A DNA stretch of 64,000 bases from assembly GCA_016711225.1 (NCBI GenBank), contig JADJTK010000022.1:1-64000 (forward strand), written 5' to 3'. Each line of letters starts with the position of its first letter. The first letter of the stretch is position 1. Source of the stretch: Opitutaceae bacterium. Its GTDB lineage: Bacteria > Verrucomicrobiota > Verrucomicrobiia > Opitutales > Opitutaceae. The translations under genes were made by a program, and so were the position numbers. Under the pieces are notes generated by a model that was not told the origin of the DNA, ran no database searches, and saw only the letters and a list, made by a program, of their open reading frames with translations. Below, piece after piece: positions 9,450-17,741 of the stretch.

Positions 9450-12400
9450 TCAGGGACCGGTGACGAGCCTTTCCGTCACGTCGACTCCCGCGTCATTGAC
9501 CAGGTGGGCCTGGCAGAGCTGCCCGGGCACCAGCACGCCATTCGAGCTTTGGCCGGCCACCATCTGCACCTGCACCAAGCCGGAGACGGTGACGTTGAAG
9601 TCGTTGTTCTGCTTCAAATCGCCGCCGGCCATTTTGACCGTCACCAAACCATCCGCCCCGGACCCAGCGGGCCCGAAGTACAAGTACGGTTCAGCCGTGC
9701 CACCGACAGTGGCGTCGATGTCGTGGATCACCGGCGCCTGGGCGACGCTGGTCACGCTGGGGGCGTAGAGGCCCGTGTAGCCCACCGCGGCGTTGTACTC
9801 CACGTTACCTTGGTGGATACCACCGAGGCCGCCATTGGTGCTGATGATGCCCGCCACCGCCACGTCGGCCCAGCCGTAGTAGCCGCCATCGTCCCGGGTG
9901 ACGCCGGGATTGGTGAAGCGGCCCACCGAGTAGATCGTGAAGTGGGTCGAGGCATCGGCCCCGGCCAGGATCACGGTGGCCTTGCCCTTCATATACTGAA
10001 TGCCGGTCTGGGTGTAGCGGATCGGGTCGATCGGGCCGGTGGCTCCGGTGAGCACCACGGTGATGGATCCCGCGCCGGACATTTCCACCTGCACGATGCT
10101 GTCGTGACCGTCGAGGAACGACATGCGGGCGATCTTGTTGGGGGCCGCCGAGAAGGTGCCCGCCGCACCATTGAGCAGGAACTGGTCGTAAATCGCACCG
10201 TTGGGATGTTGGATATCCAGCAGGTAGGTGCTCACGGCACCGGCCGTGCGTGTACCGGCCGGCAGGGTGACTCCGAGCACCACCGGCTTGCTCAGGATTT
10301 CGCCGCCTGTGCCGTCCGAGACGAGGCAGTCGTAGATGCCGGCATCGGCCGGGGCCACGGCGGCGAACGCCAAGGAGGAGGCCGAGGCGCCGGTGACCGG
10401 CACGCCGCCACGGAACCACTGGTAGCTCAGACCGTTGCCGGTGGCGCCCACTGTGAGGGTGGCGCTGCTGCCCAACGCGGCTCCGGTATCAACCGGTTGC
10501 GGATCGATCACTGGCGCGGCGACCACCGTGAGGCTGGCGTCGATGGAGGTCACGGAGCCTGCCGAGTTGCTGACGACCACACTGTAGGCACCGGCGTCGG
10601 CATCGGCAGTGTGCGCGATCGTATACGAGGAGCTGATTGCCCCCGCGATCGCCGCGCCACCCTTCCGCCATTGGTAAGTCGGGCTGGTGCCGGTAACGGT
10701 GACGGTGAAGGTCGCAGGTGCTCCGCGGGTGATGGTGATCGAGCTCGGCTGAGTGACGATCGCGGGGCCCTCAATGGCGTCGGTGACGGTGAGCACCGCG
10801 GTCGTGCTCGTGACGGCGCCGGCGGCGTTGGTGACGATGCAGCGATAGCCGTAGCCGGTCAGGCTCTTCGGCACCGCGGTGATCTTGAGCTCGGCGGTGG
10901 TGGCGTCGCTGTAGGGGGCGGCGTTGGTGATGGCAGTCCACTCGGTGCCGTTGGCCGTCACCTTCCACTGGTAGGTAATCGGGGTGGTGCCGGTGGCGTT
11001 CACCGTGAACGTGGTGTTGGTGCCGGCTACGACCGATTTGGACGCTGGCTGCGAGGTGATAACCACAGGCGCCGGGGTGACCGTCAGAGTCACGACGTCG
11101 CTGGTGGCTACTCCGGTCGTATTCGAGACGGTGCAACGATATTCGTTGCCGCTCATCGCCATGGTGACCGGATTGATCGTGAGCGTGGCGGTGGTGGCGC
11201 CGCTGTAGTCGGACGAGGCGGGGATGTTGGCCCAAGCGGTGGCGGCGGACTTCCATTGCCACTGGTAGGCGAGGGGGGGCGTGCCGGTGGCCGCAACGGT
11301 GAACGCTGCGCTCGCGCCGTCGACCTTGGTGATCGAGAGCGGCTGGGTGGTGATGACGGACGCGGTGCCAGCGTCGCCCACCGTCAGCAGGGCGAAATTG
11401 CTGTTGCTGCCGCCGGGGCCGTCGGAGACGGCGAAGCGGTACTGGCGGCCGTTCATTTCGGCAGTCGCCGGGCCCACGGTGAGGGTCGAGGAGGCCGTGC
11501 CGGGCGTAGTGGTAGAGTCGGTCGTGATGGCGTACGGAGCCCCGGCCGCAATGGTGGTCCACTCGCTGCTCGGGCTGGTCAACACCTGCCAGGTGAAGGT
11601 CAGGGTCACATTGCTGGTGGCGGCCCCAGTGAAGGTGGCGGTGGCGCCCACGGGTACGGTCTGGGGGAGGGGCTGGGTGATGATGACGGGCGGGAGGCTG
11701 ACGCTCAGGGTCGCAGTGTTGCTGGTGGCCGTGCCTGCCGTATTCGTGACGACGCAGCGGTAGAGGGTGCCGTTCATGGAGGTGGCGGTGGTCACAGTGA
11801 GGGTGTCGCTGGTGGCGCCGCTGTAGGGGGCGGCGTTGGTGGCGTTGGCCCAGTCTGCACTGGCGACCCTAAACTGCCATTGGTAGTTGAGCGGTAACGA
11901 TCCGGTGGCGACAACGGTGAAGGTGCCGCTGGTACCATCCCGGAGGTTGAGGGGGAGGGGCTGGGTGGTGATCGTGGGCGCCACGGGGGTAAGGGTGACG
12001 GTGAGCGTGGCGCTGACGCTGGTGGTGGTACCGGCGGTGTCGGTGACGAGGCATCGGTACTTGTTGGTGCTCATGTTGGCGGTCACCGCGGTGAGGGTGA
12101 GCGTGGGGGTGGTGACGGTGCTGTAGACTGGATCGGCCACGACATCGGCCCAGGCGCCGGCGCCCAGAAGCTGCACTTGCCATTGGTAGGTCAGGGTGCC
12201 GGTGCCCGTGGCGGCGACGGTGAAGAAGGTGTCGTCGCCCGGGGCTTTGATCACCGAGGCGGGCGGGTTGGTGATGACGGGGCCGGCGGCGGGGGAGAAG
12301 GCAGCGGCGTTGTTAGCGTACCAGAGCACGCCTTGGGCATCGATGCCGAAGGTGCCGATGTAGGTGCCAGGGGTGCCAGACGAGCCGCTGGCCATCTGAT

Positions 12401-13067
12401 ACAAATCGGCAACCGTCACGCCGCCGGAAAACGCCGGGGTTACGGTCATCACCGTGTCCGCTTGCAGGTCGATCTGGACATACTGATTAGTGGTGAGGAC
12501 CTGCTTGGACCAAGAATCGTTACCTCCGAGAGTACCAACGTTGACGATCGAGGTGAACGGATTCGAACCATCCACCGCGCTGTACTCGAGGCTGACACCC
12601 ACCTCAAGGGCCAGAGCCTTCGCCATTTTGCTTACTCCGCTGCCGAAGTTGCCGTTTTGGGCTGCCGCGGTGCCGCGATTCCAAGGGGCCGTTTGCGTAC
12701 CGGGCATGTCGACGTCCTTCGAAGCCCATGTCGTATTGTTCAAGCTCGTGCCCGAGTAGCCGACGATTGCCCAGGAGATATCCGCACGGTTCTGCCACTC
12801 GCCGAAGTGGGCGCTGAGATCGGCCACATCGAGGCGACCGACCTGATACAGGTTCTGGCCGATGCTGGCGTTGAAGGCAGTGTAGTTCATGCCGGAACCG
12901 AAAAGGTTGGCCGCGGTGCCGAGGGCAACCTCGACATTCACGTCCACCGAAGGAGCGGAGAAGCCGAGGACCAACTCGCCAACGCCGTTGGTGGCGACGG
13001 TAGTGACGGCTTGGGCGGCGACAGCTGCCGAGAAGGCGCCGACCGCGAGGAGGGTTCTGAAGTTCAT
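9450..13067 (-). CDS. Exported protein with about seven Ig-like domains
   Basis: This 1205-residue protein has a signal peptide (MNFRTLLAVGAFSAAVAAQA). Residues about 20-262 closely match the PEP-CTERM protein encoded at 15246-16108, sharing stretches such as VSKMAKALALEVG and NVGTLGGNDSWSKQVLTT. From about 265 to 935 there are roughly seven Ig-like domains, each opening with a (V/P)I(T/I)xQP motif, with a YQW core and a YRC or Y-x-V strand near the end. This is the Ig pattern common in verrucomicrobial and bacteroidetal extracellular proteins. Residues about 940-1205 match the N-terminal module of the giant protein at 212-8752. The PEP-CTERM tail of the shorter relative is absent, so the protein looks like an N-domain joined to Ig repeats and a different C-module. 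Adhesion or scaffolding is a guess. The ATG start is supported by the signal peptide and by alignment with the paralogue. Confidence 0.88.
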   Translation of the reverse strand: MNFRTLLAVGAFSAAVAAQAVTTVATNGVGELVLGFSAPSVDVNVEVALGTAANLFGSGMNYTAFNASIGQNLYQVGRLDVADLSAHFGEWQNRADISWAIVGYSGTSLNNTTWASKDVDMPGTQTAPWNRGTAAAQNGNFGSGVSKMAKALALEVGVSLEYSAVDGSNPFTSIVNVGTLGGNDSWSKQVLTTNQYVQIDLQADTVMTVTPAFSGGVTVADLYQMASGSSGTPGTYIGTFGIDAQGVLWYANNAAAFSPAAGPVITNPPASVIKAPGDDTFFTVAATGTGTLTYQWQVQLLGAGAWADVVADPVYSTVTTPTLTLTAVTANMSTNKYRCLVTDTAGTTTSVSATLTVTLTPVAPTITTQPLPLNLRDGTSGTFTVVATGSLPLNYQWQFRVASADWANATNAAPYSGATSDTLTVTTATSMNGTLYRCVVTNTAGTATSNTATLSVSLPPVIITQPLPQTVPVGATATFTGAATSNVTLTFTWQVLTSPSSEWTTIAAGAPYAITTDSTTTPGTASSTLTVGPATAEMNGRQYRFAVSDGPGGSNSNFALLTVGDAGTASVITTQPLSITKVDGASAAFTVAATGTPPLAYQWQWKSAATAWANIPASSDYSGATTATLTINPVTMAMSGNEYRCTVSNTTGVATSDVVTLTVTPAPVVITSQPASKSVVAGTNTTFTVNATGTTPITYQWKVTANGTEWTAITNAAPYSDATTAELKITAVPKSLTGYGYRCIVTNAAGAVTSTTAVLTVTDAIEGPAIVTQPSSITITRGAPATFTVTVTGTSPTYQWRKGGAAIAGAISSSYTIAHTADADAGAYSVVVSNSAGSVTSIDASLTVVAAPVIDPQPVDTGAALGSSATLTVGATGNGLSYQWFRGGVPVTGASASSLAFAAVAPADAGIYDCLVSDGTGGEILSKPVVLGVTLPAGTRTAGAVSTYLLDIQHPNGAIYDQFLLNGAAGTFSAAPNKIARMSFLDGHDSIVQVEMSGAGSITVVLTGATGPIDPIRYTQTGIQYMKGKATVILAGADASTHFTIYSVGRFTNPGVTRDDGGYYGWADVAVAGIISTNGGLGGIHQGNVEYNAAVGYTGLYAPSVTSVAQAPVIHDIDATVGGTAEPYLYFGPAGSGADGLVTVKMAGGDLKQNNDFNVTVSGLVQVQMVAGQSSNGVLVPGQLCQAHLVNDAGVDVTERLVTGP

Positions 13068-13924
13068 AGTAGTCTTCTGTGTTGTGTTTCTCAGTTACGG
13101 ACGGTGGGAATGCGGTGACGGCACGGGCCGCGCTCGTGCAGCGGGAAACGGCGGGATCGCCGCGCCACGACCCTGCTTGCTCCCAACGCGGCCAGTGCGC
13201 TGGGGTGGTGCGGCTGAAGTTCAGCGGACAACTATGCGTGCCGCATGTCACAGAACGGTGGCGATTGTGTGACTGATGGGTGAAACAGTAGGGGCGTCTG
13301 CCCGGGGTTATCCTCGGGAAATGTATCCGAATCTCAATTCTGCCGCCCGATCCGCTCCGGGTGGAAGGGGCAAGTCGCAGGGATCATGTGACAAGACGGC
13401 AATGCCCGAGAGCGACTGAGGCTGGAGGCTGAAGAACTGGAGGCTGAACCCGGAGCGCCACGATTCGAGCGGTGCTCCCCATGTCGCTTGGCGCTTCACC
13501 GTAGAAACCCGGAAGCCTGTACACCACAGAGGACACAGAGAGCACAGAGATCGGAAAGGCCGGATAGGTTTGGCCGCAAAGAACGCACAGAGCGCAAAGA
13601 GCGAAGACCAAACCTAGGGCCACAAAGAGGCACGAAAGGGCTCAAAAAGACGGATCGGACTTCTTCGTGGCCGTGGGTTGGTCGTGGGAGGGTACTTGCA
13701 CCGGGCTTCTGGCGCTGCCCGCCGGCTGCTGATAACTGGTAAATGGTGACATATCGCCCTAAGAAGCCAGAAACGAACGGCTCGCCGGGAGCCTCGCCCT
13801 CCAAAAGCCAGAAACGGAACGGCTCCAGCGCGGCGGGGGGCTCACGCGAGGGCGGCGCTGGAGATTGTTCCCCTGATTTGGTCGCAAGAAGCCTTGAATT
13901 CACTCCTTCGTCACTCAAGCCACG
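13068..13924. repeat. Gap of about 0.9 kb with interspersed repeats
   Basis: No credible gene is visible. Repeat copies include the CTGGAGGCTGAA family at about 13418-13450, the CACAGAGGACACAGAG / CCGCAAAGAACGCACAG / CACAAAGAGGCACGAAAG family at about 13513-13655, and the GCTCGCCGGGAGCCTCGCCCTCC family at about 13774-13803 (inverted relative to the copy at 8755). The part next to 13067 is the upstream region of the minus-strand Ig gene and contains CCGTAACTGAGAAACACAACACAG on the minus strand. Confidence 0.65.
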
Positions 13925-14000
13925 TCCGACTGTAACGTAGGGCTGCTAAAAAGGTCCCGTCGCTGGCGGTCTCGCCGTCAGCGGTGAACCCTAAACACAG
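13925..14000 (+). promoter_or_regulatory. Promoter/leader duplicated at two PstS-like genes
   Basis: A 76-nt stretch just upstream of the PstS-like gene aligns without gaps to the minus-strand sequence upstream of its LRR-fused paralogue (40963-41038), with about 61 identical positions by eye. Shared landmarks are GACTGTAAC, an A-rich TAAA segment 10-14 bases further on, and an exactly conserved GGTGAACCCTAAACACAG. It probably holds the promoter and the start of the 5' UTR; the exact -35/-10 elements cannot be assigned. Confidence 0.55.
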
Positions 14001-14021
14001 TAGCTCGAAACAGGATTGAAC

Positions 14022-15203
14022 ATGAATATGAACAAGCTCATGGCAGCGGGCGCTCTCGCCCTTGCCTTCGCGGGTGCGGCCTCGGCCCAGTCCGTCATTC
14101 ACATCTCCGGCGCCACGGCCTTCCGTGCGGCCACGAACCAAGCCATCCGTGATATCATGGACGGCGAAGTGTACGGCTACCAAGGCACCAGCTTCAGCGG
14201 TTCCAATCGCACGGTCTTCACTGGCACGGTTGCTGGTGCGCCGGTGACGATCTCCTGCCGCTGGATCGGTTCGGTCGGTGGCATGTTGGATGTGGCTCAG
14301 GACCGCCTCGCCTCCGATTGGCCCGCCAACGACGGCACCTTGACCACCGCCGGCAAGCCGAGCCACACCGCCGTTGAAGCCGGCAGCTCGATGTCCGACA
14401 TCGCCCTCTCCGATACATTCCCCTCCTCGGTTGGCATCACGGGCAACGCCCTCACCACGACCCCGGTCGGTGTGGTTCCATTCTTCTTCGTCAAGGGCAA
14501 GAGCAACGACGCCACCGTCCAGGCCGTTCTGAACAAGATCACCAACATCAACACCAACCAGGCCAAGCTGCTTCTCGGCGGTTACATCGCTGCTTCGCAG
14601 TTCACCGATGACGAGGCCGATGCCTCCACCCTGCTGTTCCCGGTTGGTCGCGATGCCGAGTCCGGCACCCGCGCGGTGACCTACTTGGAGCTGGGTTTCA
14701 CGGGCTCGTCTGCGCAGGTGACCTCGACCATCGCTGGTGGCGTGATCGCGAACGTGACCAACTCGTTGGGCGGCGGCTACAGCAGCAACAGCTTCACGGC
14801 CACCGACCTCAAGACCCCGGTCGGCGTTGGCGCCACCGTCGACTTGGGTGATGGTTCCCCGGTTGAGGTTCCCTATGGTCTGATCGCCTACATCGGCCTC
14901 TCCGACATCATCAGCACGAGCAATAACCTACAGTCGCAGGTTCTTGCATACAACGGCACCCAAATCTTCTCGAACGTCGGCGGCGTTTGGACCCCGGACT
15001 ACAACAAGATCTACTCCGGCACCTACACTCTCTGGGGCTACGAAGTCATCTGCTGGCGCGCCACGATGGCCGGCACCAAGCTCGCCGTTGCGAACTCGCT
15101 TAAAGACCGGATCGCCCAGGTCGTCACCCAGCCCTCGGGCTTCCTGCTCACCAGCATGAGTGTCGAACGCTCGATCGAGGGTGGCTTGATCACCCACAAA
15201 TAG
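14022..15203 (+). CDS. Exported PstS-like substrate-binding-type protein
   Basis: This 393-residue protein starts at the ATG at 14022, six bases after a CAGGA ribosome-binding site; a TTG six bases earlier is also in frame but sits against that site. It has a clear signal peptide (MNMNKLMAAGALALAFAGAA, then SAQ). The mature N-terminus HISGATAFRAAT resembles the ligand-binding opening of PstS-type periplasmic phosphate-binding proteins (ISGSSTV-like), and ESGTRAVTYLE resembles the PstS SGTR motif. This suggests a type II periplasmic-binding fold, but no ABC permease lies nearby and the substrate is not proven. The C-terminus has no PEP-CTERM tail. A very similar copy forms the C-terminal part of the protein at 38348-40939. 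The PEP-CTERM gene follows 42 bp downstream, so the two may be co-transcribed. Confidence 0.75.
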   Translation: MNMNKLMAAGALALAFAGAASAQSVIHISGATAFRAATNQAIRDIMDGEVYGYQGTSFSGSNRTVFTGTVAGAPVTISCRWIGSVGGMLDVAQDRLASDWPANDGTLTTAGKPSHTAVEAGSSMSDIALSDTFPSSVGITGNALTTTPVGVVPFFFVKGKSNDATVQAVLNKITNINTNQAKLLLGGYIAASQFTDDEADASTLLFPVGRDAESGTRAVTYLELGFTGSSAQVTSTIAGGVIANVTNSLGGGYSSNSFTATDLKTPVGVGATVDLGDGSPVEVPYGLIAYIGLSDIISTSNNLQSQVLAYNGTQIFSNVGGVWTPDYNKIYSGTYTLWGYEVICWRATMAGTKLAVANSLKDRIAQVVTQPSGFLLTSMSVERSIEGGLITHK

Positions 15204-15245
15204 TCCACCAGTCACCAACTGTATTTCTAGAACAGAAATCGTAAC

Positions 15246-16108
15246 ATGAACTTAAAGACTCTGACCGTTCTCGGCGCCTTTGGTGCCGCCCTCTCCCGCA
15301 CGCTGTCACCACCATTAACGCCAACGGCGTTGGCGAGTTGGTCCTCGGCTTCGCCGCTCCCTCGGTGAACGTGAATGTCGAGGTCGCCCTTGGCAGCGCG
15401 GCTAACCTGTTCGGTTCCGGGATGAACTACGCTGCTTTCAACGCCAGCCTCGGCCAGAACCAAGTGTATCAAGTCGGTCGCTTCAATGTGGCTGATCTGA
15501 GCGCCAACTTCGGTGCGTGGCAGAACCGTTCGGATATCTCCTGGTCGGTCGTCGGTTACTCGGGCACGAGCTTGAACAATACGACATGGGCTTCGAAGGA
15601 CGTTGACATGCCCGGTGTGCAAACGGCCCCTTGGAATCGCGGTACCGCGTCGGCCCAAAACGGCAACTTCGGCAGCGGAGTGAGCAAAATGGCGAAGGCT
15701 CTGGCTCTTGAGGTTGGCACCAGCCTCGAGTACAGCGCGGTTGATGGTTCGAACGCCTTCACTTCGATCGTCAACGTCGGCACTCTCGGAGGTAACGATT
15801 CTTGGTCCAAGCAGGTCCTCACCACCAGTCAGTACGTGCAGGTTGACCAGCAAGCGGACACGATGCTGACCTCGACGCTGGCATTCCCCACCGGCGTGAC
15901 GGTTTCCGATCTGTACCAGATGGCCAGCGGCAGCGGCGCCGGTACCTACATCGGATCCTTCGGTATCGATGACCAAGGCAGCCTCTGGTATGCCAATAAC
16001 CCCGAGGCGTTCACGGCCATTCCGGAACCCTCCACCTACGCGATGATCCTCGGCGCGCTGACCCTCGGCCTCGCGGCTGTGCGGCGCCGCATGGTCAAGC
16101 AGGCTTGA
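15246..16108 (+). CDS. PEP-CTERM protein, frameshifted in its signal peptide
   Basis: Alignment with the Ig-domain protein (9450-13067) puts the true start at ATG 15246 (MNLKTLTVLGAFGAALS), but the mature domain from AVTTINANGVGEL onward lies in another frame. One base appears to be missing near 15291-15301. Without the shift, only an in-frame TTG at 15338 could start the 3' part. The mature domain (about 220 residues) matches residues 20-262 of the Ig protein. The tail is IPEPSTYAMILGALTLGL followed by AAVRRRMVKQA, a standard PEP-CTERM sorting signal read by exosortase in the inner membrane. The function of the mature domain is unknown. The break could be a sequencing error, since the rest of the frame is intact, or a recent inactivation. 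Confidence 0.75.
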
Positions 16109-16147
16109 GTTGATAGGACCCGGTCGGCAGTGCGCCCGACCTAGACG

Positions 16148-16182
16148 ACGGCGACCTTCCTTTTTGGGGGCCGCCGTTTTTT
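16148..16182 (+). terminator. Rho-independent terminator
   Basis: ACGGCG (16148-16153) pairs with CGCCGT (16172-16177), possibly extended by ACC/GGG inside the loop, followed by a T6 run. It lies 40 bp after the PEP-CTERM gene and ends that transcript. Confidence 0.75.
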
Positions 16183-16189
16183 GTATTTC

Positions 16190-16465
16190 GGAATGCGGAG
16201 TGGGGAGGGCGGTGGAGGGCGAGGCGGTGAGGGGAAGGTCGAATGGAGAAGGCAGAATGCTGAACTCCGAACCATGAACACCGAACCTGAACCAGCACGG
16301 CTTCCGCGGAGGTTCGACCTCCAGCACCTTCTGCTTCCAGCCTTCAACCGCAGTCGCTCTCGGGAAGAGCCTTCTTGTCACTTGATCCTTGCGACTTGCC
16401 ACTTCCACCCGGAACGGCTCGCGCGGAGGTTCGCCCTCCATCGGAGCCTCGCCCGGCTGAAGGGG
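16190..16465. repeat. Interspersed repeats between PEP-CTERM gene and toxin-antitoxin operon
   Basis: This stretch carries the GAATGCTGAACTCCGAACC...GAACACCGAACC family (about 16240-16292). It also has two inverted copies of the GGAGGTTCG(A/C)CCTCCA element preceded by ACGGCT (about 16298-16323 and 16418-16455). No gene is seen. Confidence 0.65.
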
Positions 16466-16478
16466 ATTCTCTAGGACT

Positions 16479-16512
16479 CGGCAGAATTGCTTGAATTCTC
16501 GGCGGAATTGCC
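16479..16512 (+). promoter_or_regulatory. Candidate operator: two direct repeats spaced 21 bp
   Basis: CGGCAGAATTGC at 16479 and CGGCGGAATTGC at 16500 are direct repeats with a 21-bp start-to-start distance, two helical turns, with GAATTC between them. They end 13 bp before the antitoxin start. Xre-type antitoxins usually autorepress with their toxin at such sites, so this is the likely operator. Confidence 0.55.
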
Positions 16513-16524
16513 GATCCTCCATCC

Positions 16525-16929
16525 ATGCCAACCACCGCGTTCCAGGTCATCGAGATGTCCACCGCTCAGGCCGTAGGCGCCATTCGCTCGGGGCTACCCG
16601 TGGGCGATTTTGACCGGGTCGCCAAGATTCTCTCCCTGACCACGGACGTCCTGGCCACCAAGCTCGGAATCTCGCCGCGAACGGTACGTGACCAGCGCAA
16701 GAAGGTCGGGCGGCTCTCGATGGAAAACTCGGAGAAATTGGTCCGTATTGCCCGTATCCAGCGGCTGGCCCGAACGCTCTTCACCACCGATGCGGCTGTC
16801 TCCCAATGGCTCTCCTCGCCAGCGCCCGCACTGGACGGATTGCTCCCCCTCGACCTGCTCGATACCGATACAGGGGCTCGCGAAGTCGAAGCAACCCTGC
16901 ACGGCATCGCTCACGGCAACGTGATGTGA
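16525..16929 (+). CDS. Xre/MbcA/ParS-type antitoxin (DUF2384)
   Basis: This 134-residue protein has an N-terminal helix-turn-helix-like region (residues about 35-75, LATKLGISPRTVRDQRKK). Its C-terminal toxin-binding DUF2384 segment (about 90-134) shows the family pattern of a conserved Trp-Leu (QWLSSPAPALDG), a PLDLL turn and a DTDTGAREVEATLHGIAHG helix. The family neutralises RES-domain toxins by blocking the NAD-binding cleft and represses its own operon. The cognate toxin starts six bases after its stop codon. The candidate operator repeats lie just upstream. Assignment is strong from both motif and context. Confidence 0.92.
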   Translation: MPTTAFQVIEMSTAQAVGAIRSGLPVGDFDRVAKILSLTTDVLATKLGISPRTVRDQRKKVGRLSMENSEKLVRIARIQRLARTLFTTDAAVSQWLSSPAPALDGLLPLDLLDTDTGAREVEATLHGIAHGNVM

Positions 16930-16935
16930 GCGGTT

Positions 16936-17397
16936 ATGCGTTTGCACAGGATTTCTTTGGCGGCGTTTTCCGCCACGGCCGCAGACGCCTTTAGCGGGCG
17001 TGGAGGGCTTCACGGCAAAGGGCGCTGGCATACGCCCGGGCGACTCATCGTCTATACCTCCGCGCACACGTCGCTCGCGATGGCAGAAAGTTTGGTTCAC
17101 CTCCAACGGTCGAACAGCCTGGCGCCCTTCAATCGTTGGGAGATGGAAGTGCCCGATGCCCTGATCTCGGCGGTGCCGGTGCTGCCTGCCTCTTGGGCAA
17201 GGGATCAGCGATCAACCCAGGCATTCGGGGATGCATGGCTGGCGAGCGGGTCGTCGCCGGCGCAACTCGTCCCCAGTGCAATCGTGCCCAACGAGCTCAA
17301 CTGCCTTCTGAACCCCACGCATCCCAAATTTAGTCTGAGTTGGGTGGTATCCGGCCCGCATCCGTTCCAGTTTGATGCGCGGCTTACCCGGCCGTGA
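16936..17397 (+). CDS. RES-domain toxin of type II toxin-antitoxin pair
   Basis: This 153-residue protein has the layout of the RES family, named for conserved Arg, Glu and Ser: RISLAAFSATAADAFSG..., then HGKGRWHTPGRLIVYTS with the invariant Arg-Trp, then LAMAESLVHL with the family Glu, and VPSAIVPNELNCLLNP with the Ser and the NPxHPxF ending. RES toxins characterised elsewhere (MbcT, Xre-RES, ParT) degrade NAD+ or modify targets with ADP-ribose. Length is normal and all landmark residues are present, so the toxin looks intact. Expression depends on the antitoxin promoter. Confidence 0.92.
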   Translation: MRLHRISLAAFSATAADAFSGRGGLHGKGRWHTPGRLIVYTSAHTSLAMAESLVHLQRSNSLAPFNRWEMEVPDALISAVPVLPASWARDQRSTQAFGDAWLASGSSPAQLVPSAIVPNELNCLLNPTHPKFSLSWVVSGPHPFQFDARLTRP

Positions 17398-17439
17398 GCG
17401 TGGGGTGGCAGTGATCAGTGGGCGGTGCCGGTTGCCGCT

Positions 17440-17545
17440 GGTTGGAGGGTGAGGCTTCGTCCGAGCCGGGAGGCGAACGCCGAGGGCTGAACGTTGGGGG
17501 CCCGAATCGGAGCAGAACGGCTCGGCGGGAGCCTCGCGCTCTAGG
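17440..17545. repeat. Two facing copies of the GC-rich repeat
   Basis: TGGAGGGTGAGGCTTCG...GAGCCGGGAG (about 17441-17471) and AACGGCTCGGCGGGAGCCTCG (about 17519-17543) are opposite-strand copies of the family seen at 8755, 13774, 38094 and 41274. They lie between the toxin gene and the TpsB gene. The rest of this 340-bp gap shows nothing recognisable. Confidence 0.65.
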
Positions 17546-17741
17546 GGCGGCCAGAGGGGCGGCGTTGCGCCGGCCCTTGTCACGCAATCGTGACCTTGCT
17601 GCCGGGCGTTTGTCACGCGCGCGTGGTTAGATTTTTCGATGCGTGGAACCCGGCTGTTCGGCTCCTTCGCACCGCTGCAAACCACGATCACTTCGGGCGG
17701 CCCGGCACCGGGCTGCGTCCTCGCTATTTCCTGCCTTCGAC

